64,000 nt of DNA from assembly GCA_036398175.1 (NCBI GenBank), contig DASWHL010000137.1:10653-74652 (forward strand), read 5' to 3'. The notes beneath the pieces were generated by a model. The model did no database searches. It was not told the DNA's origin and worked only from the letters and a program-made list of their open reading frames with translations. Positions within the stretch are counted from its first letter, which is position 1; the number at the start of each line of letters is the position of its first letter. The position numbers and the translations under genes were made by a program. This document shows positions 8,397-19,181 of this stretch, in pieces. Source of the stretch: JAOTWJ01 sp036398175. GTDB taxonomy: Bacteria > Gemmatimonadota > Gemmatimonadetes > Gemmatimonadales > GWC2-71-9.

Positions 8397-8687
8397 TCAG
8401 CGGCCCGTGTTGAGGGCGTCGCGGAGCTGCTGGCCCGGCTTGAAGGCCGGCACCACCGCGGCCGCGATGGCCACCGGATCGCCCGTCCGCGGATCCCGTC
8501 CCTGCCGCGCCGCGCGCCGCCGGGCCAGGAACGTCCCGAACCCCGTCACCTGGACTTTTTCGCCCGAGCGCAGCTCGCGCGCAATGATGCCCTCCGGCCC
8601 GAACAGCGCCTCCACGACGCGCGTCGCGTCCGGCTTGGCCAGGTCGGTGTGCCGCGCCACCTCGTCAATCAGCTGTCCCTTGTTCAT
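8397..8687 (-). CDS. hup: HU/IHF-family DNA-binding protein
   Basis: 96 residues, the usual HU size. It starts MNKGQLIDEVA as in HU proteins, has the GFGTF turn (VTGFGTFLARRRAARQGRDPRTG) leading into the DNA-binding arm, and ends with the FKPGQQLRDALN helix. HU is a dimeric nucleoid protein that bends DNA non-specifically. A Shine-Dalgarno GGGAGGT lies just before the ATG. The proline at the arm tip that intercalates in DNA is seen as GDPVAI. A putative promoter is at 8714-8742. Whether it is a homodimer HU or a heterodimer partner cannot be told from this window. Confidence 0.93.
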   Translation of the reverse strand: MNKGQLIDEVARHTDLAKPDATRVVEALFGPEGIIARELRSGEKVQVTGFGTFLARRRAARQGRDPRTGDPVAIAAAVVPAFKPGQQLRDALNTGR

Positions 8688-8713
8688 GAGCACCTCCCGT
8701 GCAGTGTGCTGGC

Positions 8714-8742
8714 AATATCTCCCGGCGGCGCCGAACCGCCAA
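8714..8742 (-). promoter_or_regulatory. Putative sigma-70 promoter of the HU gene
   Basis: Minus strand TTGGCG (8742-8737), 17-bp spacer, GATATT (8719-8714), giving a leader of about 20 bases with a Shine-Dalgarno. Its -35 lies 5 bp from the -35 of the divergent tdk promoter. Confidence 0.5.
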
Positions 8743-8747
8743 CCCGC

Positions 8748-8776
8748 TTGTGCCGGTCCGGCCGCGCGGGTAACGT
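8748..8776 (+). promoter_or_regulatory. Putative sigma-70 promoter of tdk
   Basis: TTGTGC (8748-8753), exactly 17 bp, TAACGT (8771-8776). The transcript would start near 8783, about 16 bases before the tdk ATG. Back to back with the HU promoter. Confidence 0.5.
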
Positions 8777-8798
8777 AGGGCGCTCCCGACCCCGACCG

Positions 8799-9413
8799 AT
8801 GACGCGCACCCACCACAGCTCCCACCCCGGATGGATCGAAGTCATCAGCGGCGTGATGTTCAGCGGCAAGAGCGAGGAGCTGCTGCGCCGCGTCCGCCGG
8901 GCGGTGATCGCCCGCAAGCGCGTGCAGGTGTTCAAGTCCCATCTGGACGACCGCTACGCCGGCGTGCACCGGATCGCGACCCACGACGGCGTCATGGCCG
9001 ACGCCGTGCCGGTGGACGCGGCGGGCGAGATCATGAGCCGGGTCCGGCCGGATGCCGAGGTGGTGGCCATTGACGAGGCCCAGTTCCTGGACGAGGGGGT
9101 CGTGGAGGTGGCCACCGCGCTGGCCGCCCGCGGCGTTCGTGTGATTCTCGCCGGCACCGACACCGACTTCCGGGGCGAGCCGTTCGGCGCCATGCCCCAG
9201 CTCATGGCCGTCGCGGAAGTGGTGGACAAGCTGCACGCGATCTGCGTCGTGTGCGGCGAGCCGGCCTGCCGCAACCAGCGCCTCGTGAACGGCCGGCCCG
9301 CCGTGTACGAATCGCCGACCATTCTGGTCGGTGGCAGCGAGTCGTACGAGGCCCGCTGCCGGCACTGCCACGAGGTGCCGCGCGCCGACGCCGATCAGGG
9401 CCGGCTCTGGTGA
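8799..9413 (+). CDS. tdk: Thymidine kinase (type II)
   Basis: 204 residues, typical of the bacterial/eukaryotic type II family. It has the P-loop GVMFSGKS (18-25), a Walker B region VVAIDEAQFLDEG, the lasso segment, and the zinc-binding cysteines in ICVVCGEPAC and CRHCHEVP. GGSESYEARC contains the conserved substrate-binding lid. The enzyme phosphorylates thymidine with ATP in the pyrimidine salvage pathway. The ATG at 8799 was chosen because the upstream frame has no family similarity and would run through the HU promoter. It is followed after 7 bp by coaE, so the two genes are probably co-transcribed. Confidence 0.95.
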   Translation: MTRTHHSSHPGWIEVISGVMFSGKSEELLRRVRRAVIARKRVQVFKSHLDDRYAGVHRIATHDGVMADAVPVDAAGEIMSRVRPDAEVVAIDEAQFLDEGVVEVATALAARGVRVILAGTDTDFRGEPFGAMPQLMAVAEVVDKLHAICVVCGEPACRNQRLVNGRPAVYESPTILVGGSESYEARCRHCHEVPRADADQGRLW

Positions 9414-9420
9414 GTCGCCA

Positions 9421-10032
9421 ATGCTCTCCGTTGCGCTGACCGGGAACGTCGCCGCCGGCAAGACCACCGTGGCCGGGTGGTGGCGCGCGTGGGGCGGCAC
9501 GGTGATTGACGCCGACGCGCTGGTCCGCGAGGTGCAGGCGCCCGGCAGCCCCGTCCTCGCGCGGATCCGGGAACGCTTCGGCCCGGCCGTGATCCGCGAC
9601 GACGGCACGCTGGACCGCGCGGCGCTGCGCCGCATCGTGTTCGCCGACGCCGGCGCGCGCGCCGACCTGAACGCCATCGTGCATCCCGCCGTGCAGGACC
9701 GGCGGACGGCCCTCCTGGCGGAGGCGGCGGCGCGCGGCGAGCGGATGGTCGTGAACGACATCCCGCTGCTGTTCGAGGCGCTGGACCCGGCGGCCTTCGA
9801 CGTGATCGTGCTGGTGGACGCGCCGGACGACGTCCGCCGCGAACGGCTGATCCGCGGGCGCGGCCTCCTACCGGACGAGGCCGACCGGCTGATGGCCGCC
9901 CAGCTGCCGAGCGGCCCGAAACGCGCGCGCAGCCACGTCGTGATTGACAATGCGGGGTCGCCGGAAGCGCTGCGCACGGCCGCCGCGGAGGCCTGGCAAC
10001 GGCTGCTTGACTTGGCAGAACCACCCGCGTAA
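9421..10032 (+). CDS. coaE: Dephospho-CoA kinase
   Basis: 203 residues. The N-terminus LSVALTGNVAAGKTTVAGWW is the CoaE P-loop region; VIDADALVREV provides the conserved Asp that binds the substrate, and DIPLLFEALDP is the lid-region motif normally read as DIPLLFE. The enzyme phosphorylates the ribose 3'-hydroxyl of dephospho-CoA, the last step of coenzyme A synthesis. It follows tdk closely; its 3' end contains the predicted promoter of the glycine-cleavage genes. Confidence 0.94.
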   Translation: MLSVALTGNVAAGKTTVAGWWRAWGGTVIDADALVREVQAPGSPVLARIRERFGPAVIRDDGTLDRAALRRIVFADAGARADLNAIVHPAVQDRRTALLAEAAARGERMVVNDIPLLFEALDPAAFDVIVLVDAPDDVRRERLIRGRGLLPDEADRLMAAQLPSGPKRARSHVVIDNAGSPEALRTAAAEAWQRLLDLAEPPA

Positions 10033-10035
10033 CCT
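10007..10035 (+). promoter_or_regulatory. Putative sigma-70 promoter of gcvH-gcvP
   Basis: TTGACT (10007-10012), 17-bp spacer, TAACCT (10030-10035). The -10 overlaps the coaE stop codon, so the promoter is embedded in the end of coaE. The leader would be about 36 bases. I see no glycine riboswitch fold in it. Confidence 0.5.
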
Positions 10036-10077
10036 ACCCGCGGCTGTCGAACCTTCCTTAGCAGCCGGAGTGTGTGC

Positions 10078-10467
10078 ATGTCCAAGATTCCCACCGATCT
10101 GCATTACACCGAAGAACACGAATACGTGAAACTCACCGACGACGCCGAGGTCGTGCAGGTCGGGATCACCGACTACGCACAGGGCGAACTGGGCGACGTC
10201 GTGTACGTGGATCTGCCCGAGGTGGGCGCCAAGTTCGGTCGCATGGACGTGTTCGGGACCATCGAGGCCGTGAAGGCCGTCTCGGAGCTGTTCTGCCCGC
10301 TGCCGGGCGAAGTCACCGAGATCAACGAGGCGCTGGAGGCCGATCCCAGCCTCGTGAACAAGGACCCCTATGGCGACGGCTGGATGATCAAGCTGCGCAT
10401 CCGCAGTCGCGCCGATCTGGACACCCTGCTGCCGGCTTCGGACTACCAGCAGCACATCGGCGAGTAG
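10078..10467 (+). CDS. gcvH: Glycine cleavage system H protein
   Basis: 129 residues, usual length. The lipoyl-attachment lysine is K66 within FGTIEAVKAVSELFCP, flanked by the typical N-terminal YTEEHEYVKL and the C-terminal DPYGDGWMIKL. H protein carries the aminomethyl group from GcvP to GcvT on its lipoyl arm. A Shine-Dalgarno-like GGAG precedes the ATG; a GTG six bases upstream is the alternative start. gcvP follows after 82 bp that contain a hairpin. A gcvT gene is not in this window. Confidence 0.95.
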   Translation: MSKIPTDLHYTEEHEYVKLTDDAEVVQVGITDYAQGELGDVVYVDLPEVGAKFGRMDVFGTIEAVKAVSELFCPLPGEVTEINEALEADPSLVNKDPYGDGWMIKLRIRSRADLDTLLPASDYQQHIGE

Positions 10468-10506
10468 GGCTCCGGGGCGCTCGCGCCCTCTACACTGCCG
10501 ACGCGA

Positions 10507-10534
10507 CGCCTCGGGGCCTGCCCCCGGGGCGTTT
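10507..10534 (+). terminator. Hairpin plus short T-run between gcvH and gcvP
   Basis: A 10-bp stem (10507-10516 pairs with 10522-10531, one G-T wobble), 5-base loop, followed by TTT. It looks like a weak intrinsic terminator or attenuator and would let gcvH be made in excess of gcvP. Confidence 0.5.
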
Positions 10535-10549
10535 CTACGAGAGGACCCC

Positions 10550-13426
<2,877 letters not shown>

Positions 13427-13441
13427 AGCGGCAGCGGCGGG

Positions 13442-14188
13442 ATGCACTGGCACCTCCTCCTCGACTCCGCCCCCCGCCCCGGCCCCGAAAACATGGCCGT
13501 GGACGACGCGCTCCTCCAGGCGGCGCGGGAGGGGGTCGCCGTCCTGCGGTGCTACCGCTGGTTCCCGCCCTGCCTGTCGTTCGGGCGGAACGAGCCGGCG
13601 CGCAGCCGGTACGACGCGGCCGCCATCACGGCCCGCCGGCTGGCCACGGTGCGACGGCCCACCGGCGGTCGCGCCGTCTGGCACGACGCGGAAGTCACCT
13701 ACGCGGTGGCGGGGCCGGCCTCGCTGTTCGGCTCGCTGCCCGAGACCTACCGGGCCATCCACGCCGTCCTGGCCGACGGGTTGCGGACGCTGGGCGTGCC
13801 GGCCGCCCTCGCGCCGGCCGCCCTCGCGCCGGGCCCCGGGGCGGGCGCCTGCTTCGCGAGTCCCGCCGGCGGCGAGGTCACGGTCGGGGGCCGCAAGCTC
13901 GTCGGCAGCGCTCAGGCGCGCGAGCGGGGCGCGTTCCTCCAGCACGGCTCGATCCTGCTCGAGGACGGCCAGGACGTGGTGGCGCAGGTCACCCGGGGCG
14001 TCGCCCCCGTCACCCACGCCACCTCGCTTGGCGAAGTGCTCGGCCGGGACGTAACATTTGCCGAGGTGACGGAGGCCATCGTCGCCGCCGCACGCCGGGC
14101 GTGGCCCGGCACGTGGACCGCCGCCGCGCCGCCGGCCATCCTCCCGGGAACCCGGTTCGCCGACCCCGACTGGACCTGGCGCCGCTGA
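13442..14188 (+). CDS. Lipoate-protein ligase A family protein (BPL/LplA/LipB fold)
   Basis: 248 residues. The family signature RRPTGGRAVWHDAEVTY is near residue 75 and the lysine motif GGRKLVGSAQARERGAFLQHGSI is near 155; both mark the LplA/LipM-type catalytic domain. The proteins attach or transfer lipoyl/octanoyl groups to lipoyl domains. The small C-terminal domain of classical LplA is missing, so it may be an octanoyl- or lipoyl-transferase (LipM/LipL-like) rather than an ATP-using ligase. It lies 15 bp after gcvP, so its natural partner is likely GcvH, while lipB/lipA sit with the PDH genes at 24946-31545. Confidence 0.82.
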   Translation: MHWHLLLDSAPRPGPENMAVDDALLQAAREGVAVLRCYRWFPPCLSFGRNEPARSRYDAAAITARRLATVRRPTGGRAVWHDAEVTYAVAGPASLFGSLPETYRAIHAVLADGLRTLGVPAALAPAALAPGPGAGACFASPAGGEVTVGGRKLVGSAQARERGAFLQHGSILLEDGQDVVAQVTRGVAPVTHATSLGEVLGRDVTFAEVTEAIVAAARRAWPGTWTAAAPPAILPGTRFADPDWTWRR

Positions 14189-14204
14189 ACGCCCGCGGGA
14201 GGGC

Positions 14205-15191
14205 ATGGACACCGACCTGATCCGCTTCGTCGTCGGCCGTCTGCTGCAGGGCGTCCTCGTCGTCCTCGGCGTCGCCACGCTCGTCTTCGTGCTGCTCCAC
14301 GCGGCGCCGGGCGATCCGCTGACCGTGCTCAGCGACGCGCCGCAGGTGGCCCCCGACGTGCTGCGCGAGCTGCGCCGCGACTTCGGCCTCGACCGGCCGG
14401 TCGGCGAGCAGTACGTCCGCTACCTGGCCCGGCTGGTCCAGGGCGACCTCGGCATCTCGATCACGCAGCACCGCCCCGTCACCGCCGCGCTGGCCGGCGC
14501 GGTGCCGCAGACCCTGCTGCTCGCGGCCGCCGCCCTGCTCGTGGATTTCCTGGCGGGCATCGGCATCGGCGTGGCCCAGGGCCGCCGCGCGGGCACCCGC
14601 ACCGATCGCCTGCTCTCGGTCGTCACGATCACGCTTTATTCGACCCCGGTGTTCGTCCTGGGCCTGCTCCTGCTGGGCGTGTTCGGCGAGACGCTGGGCT
14701 GGTTCCCGCTGGGCGGATCGGTGGATCCCATCCGTCACGCCGGCCTCTCCGCTGCCGGCCGCCTCCTCGACCGGATCCATCACCTCGTGCTGCCGGCCCT
14801 CACGCTCGGCCTGGTCGCGGCGGCGTACACGGCGCGGCATCAGCGATCGGCGCTGCTCGACGTGATCGGGCAGGACTTCGTGCGCGCCGCCCGCGCACGG
14901 GGCATCGCCGAGCGCGCGGTGCTCCTCCGTCACGCGCTGCGGAACGCGCTCACGCCCACCATCACGCTCGCGGGGCTCGCGTTCCCGGTCCTGCTGTCGG
15001 GCTCGGTGCTGGTGGAGTCGGTCTTCGGCTGGCCGGGCATGGGACGGCTCGCGGCCGAAGCCATCGGGCGGCGCGACTATCCGGTGGTCACGGCCGCCGC
15101 GATCCTCGCGGCCGCCATGGTGGTGGCGGGGAACCTCCTCGCGGACCTCGCGGCGCGTATGGCCGATCCGCGGCTCCGGACCGTCCGGTGA
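14205..15191 (+). CDS. ABC transporter permease, OppB/DppB type
   Basis: 328 residues with about six membrane segments. The N-terminus FVVGRLLQGVLVVLGVATLVFVLLH and the LRRDFGLDRPVGEQYVRYL segment are typical of peptide/nickel-transporter permease 1. The cytoplasmic EAA loop reads VRAARARGIAERAVLLRHALRNAL. It forms one half of the membrane channel with the next gene. GGGAGGG precedes the ATG. The gene is 16 bp after the lipoate ligase gene, so the whole stretch may be one transcription unit although the functions are unrelated. Confidence 0.9.
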   Translation: MDTDLIRFVVGRLLQGVLVVLGVATLVFVLLHAAPGDPLTVLSDAPQVAPDVLRELRRDFGLDRPVGEQYVRYLARLVQGDLGISITQHRPVTAALAGAVPQTLLLAAAALLVDFLAGIGIGVAQGRRAGTRTDRLLSVVTITLYSTPVFVLGLLLLGVFGETLGWFPLGGSVDPIRHAGLSAAGRLLDRIHHLVLPALTLGLVAAAYTARHQRSALLDVIGQDFVRAARARGIAERAVLLRHALRNALTPTITLAGLAFPVLLSGSVLVESVFGWPGMGRLAAEAIGRRDYPVVTAAAILAAAMVVAGNLLADLAARMADPRLRTVR

Positions 15192-15994
15192 CGCGGCTCC
15201 ACGTCGGGATCGGACTGGTCGGCGGGCTGTGCCTGCTGGCCCTGCTGGCGCCCGTGCTCGCGCCGCATCCGCCGCACCTCCAGCTCGACCTGGACGCGCT
15301 CCGCAGTGCCGCGCCGTCGCTCCCGCATCCGCTCGGGACCGACCCGTACAGCCGGGACCTCCTGAGCCGCGTCCTGCACGGCGCCCGCGTGTCGCTCGGC
15401 ATTGCCGTGCTGGCGGTGCTCGTGGCCGTGGGCGTGGGCGTCACGGTGGGCGTCGTGAGCGGCTGGGCGGGAGGGGTCGTGGACGTGGTGCTGATGCGAC
15501 TCGTGGACGCGGCGCTCGCGGTGCCGCGCCTGTTCACGGTGCTCGTCCCGCTCGCGCTCTGGGAGCACGTCACGGTGCCGGCCATCGTCCTCATCCTGGG
15601 CGGCACCGGCTGGTTTGGCATGAGCCGGCTGGTGCGGGCGGAGGTCCGCGCGGCCCGGGCCCGCCCGTGGGTGGCCGCGGCGCGCGCCATCGGCGTTCCT
15701 CCCGTCCGTATCATCACGCGGCACCTGCTCCCCACCATCGCCGGGCCCGTGATCGTCGTCGCCACGATGGGCATCGGGCAGGTCGTGCTGCTGGAGGCGG
15801 GATTGTCGTATCTCGGGCTGGGCGTCCCGCAGCCGCTGCCGTCCTGGGGCAGCATCATCGCCGACGGGCAGCCCGTGCTCCGGGCGGCCCCGTGGGTGGC
15901 CGGCAGCGCCGGGCTCGCGCTGGTGGCCACCGTGCTGGCGTTCACCCTGGTGGGCGACGGGCTGCGGGAGCGGCTCGACCCGCGCGCGCCATGA
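15188..15994 (+). CDS. ABC transporter permease, OppC/DppC type
   Basis: 268 residues, second permease. It has the HPLGTDPYSRDLLSRVLHGARVSLGI signature of the OppC/DppC family and an EAA loop (VAAARAIGVPPVRIITRHLLPTI), with about five to six membrane helices. The N-terminal cytoplasmic tail is shorter than usual. GTG start with a GTGA overlap with the previous gene, and an ATGA overlap with the following one, show tight coupling across the transporter operon. Confidence 0.9.
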   Translation: MTRLHVGIGLVGGLCLLALLAPVLAPHPPHLQLDLDALRSAAPSLPHPLGTDPYSRDLLSRVLHGARVSLGIAVLAVLVAVGVGVTVGVVSGWAGGVVDVVLMRLVDAALAVPRLFTVLVPLALWEHVTVPAIVLILGGTGWFGMSRLVRAEVRAARARPWVAAARAIGVPPVRIITRHLLPTIAGPVIVVATMGIGQVVLLEAGLSYLGLGVPQPLPSWGSIIADGQPVLRAAPWVAGSAGLALVATVLAFTLVGDGLRERLDPRAP

Positions 15995-16974
15995 CATCCC
16001 TCCTCGAGCTGGAGCACTTGTCGGTCACGTTCCCCACGCGCGCGGGCCCGGCGCGGGCCGTGGAGGACGTGTCGCTCGCCATCGCCCCGGGGGAAACGGT
16101 CGCCCTCGTCGGCGAGTCCGGCTGTGGCAAGACCGTCACCGCCCTGTCGGTGCTCCGTCTGCTCCCCGAGTCCGCGACACTGGGCCCGGAGAGCCGGATC
16201 CGGTTCGACGGCCGCGACGTGCTGGCGCTCGGCCGCGAGGAGCTGCGGCGGCTCCGTGGCGGCGCCGTCGGCATGGTGTTCCAGGAACCCGGCGCGAGCC
16301 TCAACCCGGTCCTCACCATCGGCGCGCACCTCGTCGAGACCATTCAGGCGCACGACGCCGTGGATCGCGCCACCGCGCGGGCCCGCGCCCGCGAGCTGCT
16401 GGCCACCGTGGGGCTGCGCGATCCGGACCGGATGGTCGCGCGCTATCCGCACGAGCTGAGCGGCGGGATGCAGCAGCGCGCCTACCTGGCCATGGCGCTG
16501 GCCGCGCGGCCGCGGCTGCTGATTGCCGACGAACCGACCACGGCGCTCGACGTCACGACGCAGGCCCAAATCCTGGCGCTCCTCGCGGACCTCACCGGCC
16601 GGCTCGGGATGGCCATGCTGCTGATCACGCACAACCTCGGCATTGCCGCCGCCGTGGCCGACCGCGTGGCGGTGATGTACGCGGGGCGCATCGTGGAGGT
16701 GGCGCCGCGCGCCGCGCTCTTTGCCCACCCGGCACATCCCTACACGCGGGGCCTGCTCCAGGCCGCGCCGCGATTGGACGGCCCTACCCGGCCCACCCCC
16801 GCCATCCCGGGCGCCGTCCCATCGGCCACCGCGTGGCCCGAGGGTTGCCGGTTTCGGCCGCGCTGCGCGCACGCGTGGGACCGCTGCAACTCCGAGCCCA
16901 CGCTGGCCGCAACGGCGCCAGACCATACGGCCCGCTGCTGGCTGGTCACGGAACCACGCGGGGGGACCGCGTGA
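15991..16974 (+). CDS. ABC transporter ATP-binding protein, OppD/DppD type
   Basis: 327 residues. Walker A is GESGCGKT, the signature is LSGGMQQR, Walker B is LLIADEPTTALD, and the switch histidine is in LLITHNLG. The C-terminal oligopeptide-transporter extension contains the cysteine pattern CRFRPRCAHAWDRCNSEPT plus a final cysteine, the usual metal-cluster-like motif of these proteins. It hydrolyses ATP to drive import through the two permeases. ATG start overlaps the upstream stop. Confidence 0.92.
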   Translation: MTSLLELEHLSVTFPTRAGPARAVEDVSLAIAPGETVALVGESGCGKTVTALSVLRLLPESATLGPESRIRFDGRDVLALGREELRRLRGGAVGMVFQEPGASLNPVLTIGAHLVETIQAHDAVDRATARARARELLATVGLRDPDRMVARYPHELSGGMQQRAYLAMALAARPRLLIADEPTTALDVTTQAQILALLADLTGRLGMAMLLITHNLGIAAAVADRVAVMYAGRIVEVAPRAALFAHPAHPYTRGLLQAAPRLDGPTRPTPAIPGAVPSATAWPEGCRFRPRCAHAWDRCNSEPTLAATAPDHTARCWLVTEPRGGTA

Positions 16975-17963
16975 CGGCGCCGCCCCTGCTCGTGATCGAG
17001 CATCTGGCCAAGGCGTACCGCCAGTCCCGCGGACCGCTCCGGCCGCCCGCCACGCTGGCGGCGGTCGCCGACGTGTCGCTGGCCATCCCGCGCGGCGCCA
17101 CGCTGGCCCTCGTGGGAGAGAGCGGCGCCGGCAAGAGCACCGTCGCCCGATGCGTGGTCAGGCTCGAGGATCCGGATGGCGGCCGGATCCTGTATGCGGG
17201 CGAAGACATCGGGGGGCTGCGGGGTGCGGCGCTGCGCCGCTTCCGCGGGCGCGTCCAGATCGTCTTCCAGGACCCCCATGGCTCGCTGAACCCGCGGATG
17301 CGCGTCGGCACGGCGGTGCGCGAACCGCTCGAGGTTCACGGCATCGCGCGCGGGGCCGACGCCGACGCGCGTGTGGCCGAGCTGTTCCGGGAGGTCGGGC
17401 TCGACCCCAACCACCGCGGGTCCTACCCACACCAGCTGTCGGGCGGCCAGCGCCAGCGCGTCGGGATCGCGCGCGCCCTCGCCGTCGGTCCGGAGCTGCT
17501 CGTGCTGGACGAGCCGGTCTCGGCGCTCGACGTTTCCGTCCAGGCGCAGGTGCTCGCCCTGCTGCGCGACCTTCAGGCGCGGCGCGGGCTCACGTACCTG
17601 TTCGTCGCGCACGACCTCGCGGTGGTCCGGCAGATGGCGGACCACGTCGCGGTCATGTACCTCGGTCGGATCGTGGAGGAGGCGACGGCGGAGCGGCTGT
17701 TCGCGGACCCGCGGCACCCCTACACGCGCGCGCTCCTGGCCGCGGTGCCGACGCCGGATCCCGACGCGCCGCCGCCGCGGCTCGTGCTGCGCGACGACCC
17801 CGCACCGACCGCCGACGCGACACCGGGATGTCCCTTCCACCCCCGCTGCCCCGATCCGCGCCGCGCGGACCGGTGCCGGGTGGAGGCACCGTCGCTCCGG
17901 GACGTGGGCCCCGACCAGCGCGCCGCCTGTCATTTCGCCGACGAGCCCGCCCCCAGCGGCTAG
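16971..17963 (+). CDS. ABC transporter ATP-binding protein, OppF/DppF type
   Basis: 330 residues. Walker A GESGAGKST, signature LSGGQRQRVGIARAL, Walker B LLVLDEPVSALD and switch histidine in FVAHDLAVV are all intact. The C-terminal cysteines CPFHPRCPDPRRADRC match the paired ATPase. GTG start, GTGA overlap with the previous gene. No extracytoplasmic solute-binding protein is encoded in this operon, so the substrate (peptide, nickel, or other) cannot be inferred from context. Confidence 0.92.
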   Translation: MTAPPLLVIEHLAKAYRQSRGPLRPPATLAAVADVSLAIPRGATLALVGESGAGKSTVARCVVRLEDPDGGRILYAGEDIGGLRGAALRRFRGRVQIVFQDPHGSLNPRMRVGTAVREPLEVHGIARGADADARVAELFREVGLDPNHRGSYPHQLSGGQRQRVGIARALAVGPELLVLDEPVSALDVSVQAQVLALLRDLQARRGLTYLFVAHDLAVVRQMADHVAVMYLGRIVEEATAERLFADPRHPYTRALLAAVPTPDPDAPPPRLVLRDDPAPTADATPGCPFHPRCPDPRRADRCRVEAPSLRDVGPDQRAACHFADEPAPSG

Positions 17964-17974
17964 GCCCCGCCTAG
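17960..17974. terminator. Small hairpin built from two convergent stop codons
   Basis: CTAGGC, CCC, GCCTAG: a 6-bp stem that includes the TAG of the OppF gene on one strand and the TAG of the RemA-like gene on the other. No T-run; it is a weak bidirectional terminator candidate only. Confidence 0.35.
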
Positions 17975-18369
17975 AACAGCTCGTTCTGCCCCGCGTCCGC
18001 CTCGGCGTGCGCGTCAACCCGCAGCACGCGCCGGATCCGCCTGAGCCACAGATCCACGTCGAACTTGGCCTCGTTGGCCAGCATGCGCCGCAACACGTCG
18101 GACATGTCGTCGAACGCATCCGCCACGTCGCTCAGGATCTCATTCGCTTCGTGCAGCCGCATCATGTCGTCCGTGGCGACGGCCATGTCCGCCAGAATCG
18201 CCTGCTCGGACCGCGACGCCACGATCGGCTCGTCGAAGGTCGTCGTGTAGACCTCGGTGCGGCGGCCGGGGCCGCGCTCCTGCTCGATGGGCATGAGGCC
18301 GACGATCGCGTCGGAGCGCCAGTACTTGCCGTAGCCCAGATAGACCATGCGGTCCGGCTTGATGTCCAT
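17971..18369 (-). CDS. RemA-like (DUF370-type) domain protein with C-terminal helical extension
   Basis: 132 residues. Residues 5-60 (MVYLGYGKYWRSDAIVGL, then GPGRRTEVYTT and a final SRSEQAIL) resemble the DUF370/RemA fold, in which a conserved glycine-rich start, a GRRT turn and a terminal serine-rich strand are typical. RemA proteins are small DNA-binding regulators that form rings. Unlike RemA (about 85 residues) this protein adds ~65 residues of predicted helix rich in Asp and Met. The assignment rests on pattern recognition and is tentative. It is the last gene of a three-gene operon with a coiled-coil protein and an FmdB zinc ribbon. Confidence 0.5.
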   Translation of the reverse strand: MDIKPDRMVYLGYGKYWRSDAIVGLMPIEQERGPGRRTEVYTTTFDEPIVASRSEQAILADMAVATDDMMRLHEANEILSDVADAFDDMSDVLRRMLANEAKFDVDLWLRRIRRVLRVDAHAEADAGQNELF

Positions 18370-18373
18370 GTGC

Positions 18374-18901
18374 TTACCTGCCCATCCGGTTCTTGAGTTC
18401 GCGAAGGCGCGCCTCCGCCTCCGCCTCGCGGCCCGCCCGATCCAGCGCGGCGCCCAGCTCGCCGTCGTCCACCTCCGGCGCCGGCTGCACCCGGCTTCCG
18501 TCGGCCGGCACGCCCGCCCGCAGCTCCAGGTCCCGCAGGCGCTGCACCACCTCGTCCACGTCGCGCTGCGTGAGCGCGAGTTCCGCCTGCTGGGCGGAGA
18601 GCTTCTGCTCGAGCATGGTCACGCGCTCACCATGCCGCGCGGTGAACCGTTCGGCCACCGCCACCGTCTCCGCGTCGCCCACGTCCACCGCCAGGGTCCC
18701 GCGCCGTCTGGCGTCCTCGAGCTGGCGGCGCTCGGACGCCAGCTCCCGCTCCGACTTCGCGAGCGCGTCGCGCAGCTGGAGCAGGGCGGCACGGCCCTCC
18801 ACGGCGGCCCGGTGCAGCTCGTTGCGGAGATCGCGCCAGTCGGGCGGCGGCGTCGCCGCGTCGAGGGCCGCGTTCACGGCAGCCCGCAGCCGCTCGAACA
18901 C
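18374..18901 (-). CDS. Coiled-coil protein of unknown function
   Basis: 175 residues, almost entirely helical and charged, with heptad-like Leu/Ala spacing from residue 25 to 130 (for example ALLQLRDALAKSERELASERR). No signal peptide or membrane segment. The length and the long antiparallel-helix character recall PspA/IM30-like proteins, but the conserved PspA motifs are not clear, so no function is assigned. It lies 4 bp from both neighbours in the operon. Confidence 0.6.
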   Translation of the reverse strand: MFERLRAAVNAALDAATPPPDWRDLRNELHRAAVEGRAALLQLRDALAKSERELASERRQLEDARRRGTLAVDVGDAETVAVAERFTARHGERVTMLEQKLSAQQAELALTQRDVDEVVQRLRDLELRAGVPADGSRVQPAPEVDDGELGAALDRAGREAEAEARLRELKNRMGR

Positions 18902-18905
18902 GTCG

Positions 18906-19070
18906 TCAGCTCTTCCTGGACGTCTTGGCGAAGAACGCGCCGAACACCTGCCGCACCCGCTTCGACCCGCACTTGGGACAGGCGGGCGCCCGCGACCCGT
19001 GGGCCGCCAGCGACTCGACGCGCACGAACCGTTTGCCGCACTTCTCGCAGTCGTAGCTATACGTCGGCAT
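18906..19070 (-). CDS. FmdB-family zinc-ribbon protein
   Basis: 54 residues. MPTYSYDCEKCGKRF is the classic FmdB start, followed by a second pair CPKCGSKRV; the four cysteines should bind one zinc. The basic C-terminus ends KTSRKS. FmdB proteins are putative regulators of unknown mechanism. GAGGGG precedes the ATG; a longer frame upstream is rejected because it crosses the predicted promoter. First gene of the operon ending at 17971. Confidence 0.85.
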   Translation of the reverse strand: MPTYSYDCEKCGKRFVRVESLAAHGSRAPACPKCGSKRVRQVFGAFFAKTSRKS

Positions 19071-19107
19071 GGCTATCCCCTCAGAAGAGTCCCCTCCCCC
19101 CCTGGAA

Positions 19108-19136
19108 AGGCTACAGGCCGTGAAAAACCCGGTCAA
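19108..19136 (-). promoter_or_regulatory. Putative sigma-70 promoter of the fmdB operon
   Basis: Minus strand TTGACC (19136-19131), 17-bp spacer, TAGCCT (19113-19108); the leader is about 30 bases with a Shine-Dalgarno. Confidence 0.5.
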
Positions 19137-19181
19137 GCACGCCCTATGGCCGCGGGAGGGCCAGGTGCCCAAATTCATGGT

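Noticed and set aside
10036..10077. Glycine riboswitch before gcvH
   Set aside because: The leader is only about 40 bases and shows no tandem aptamer-like folds.
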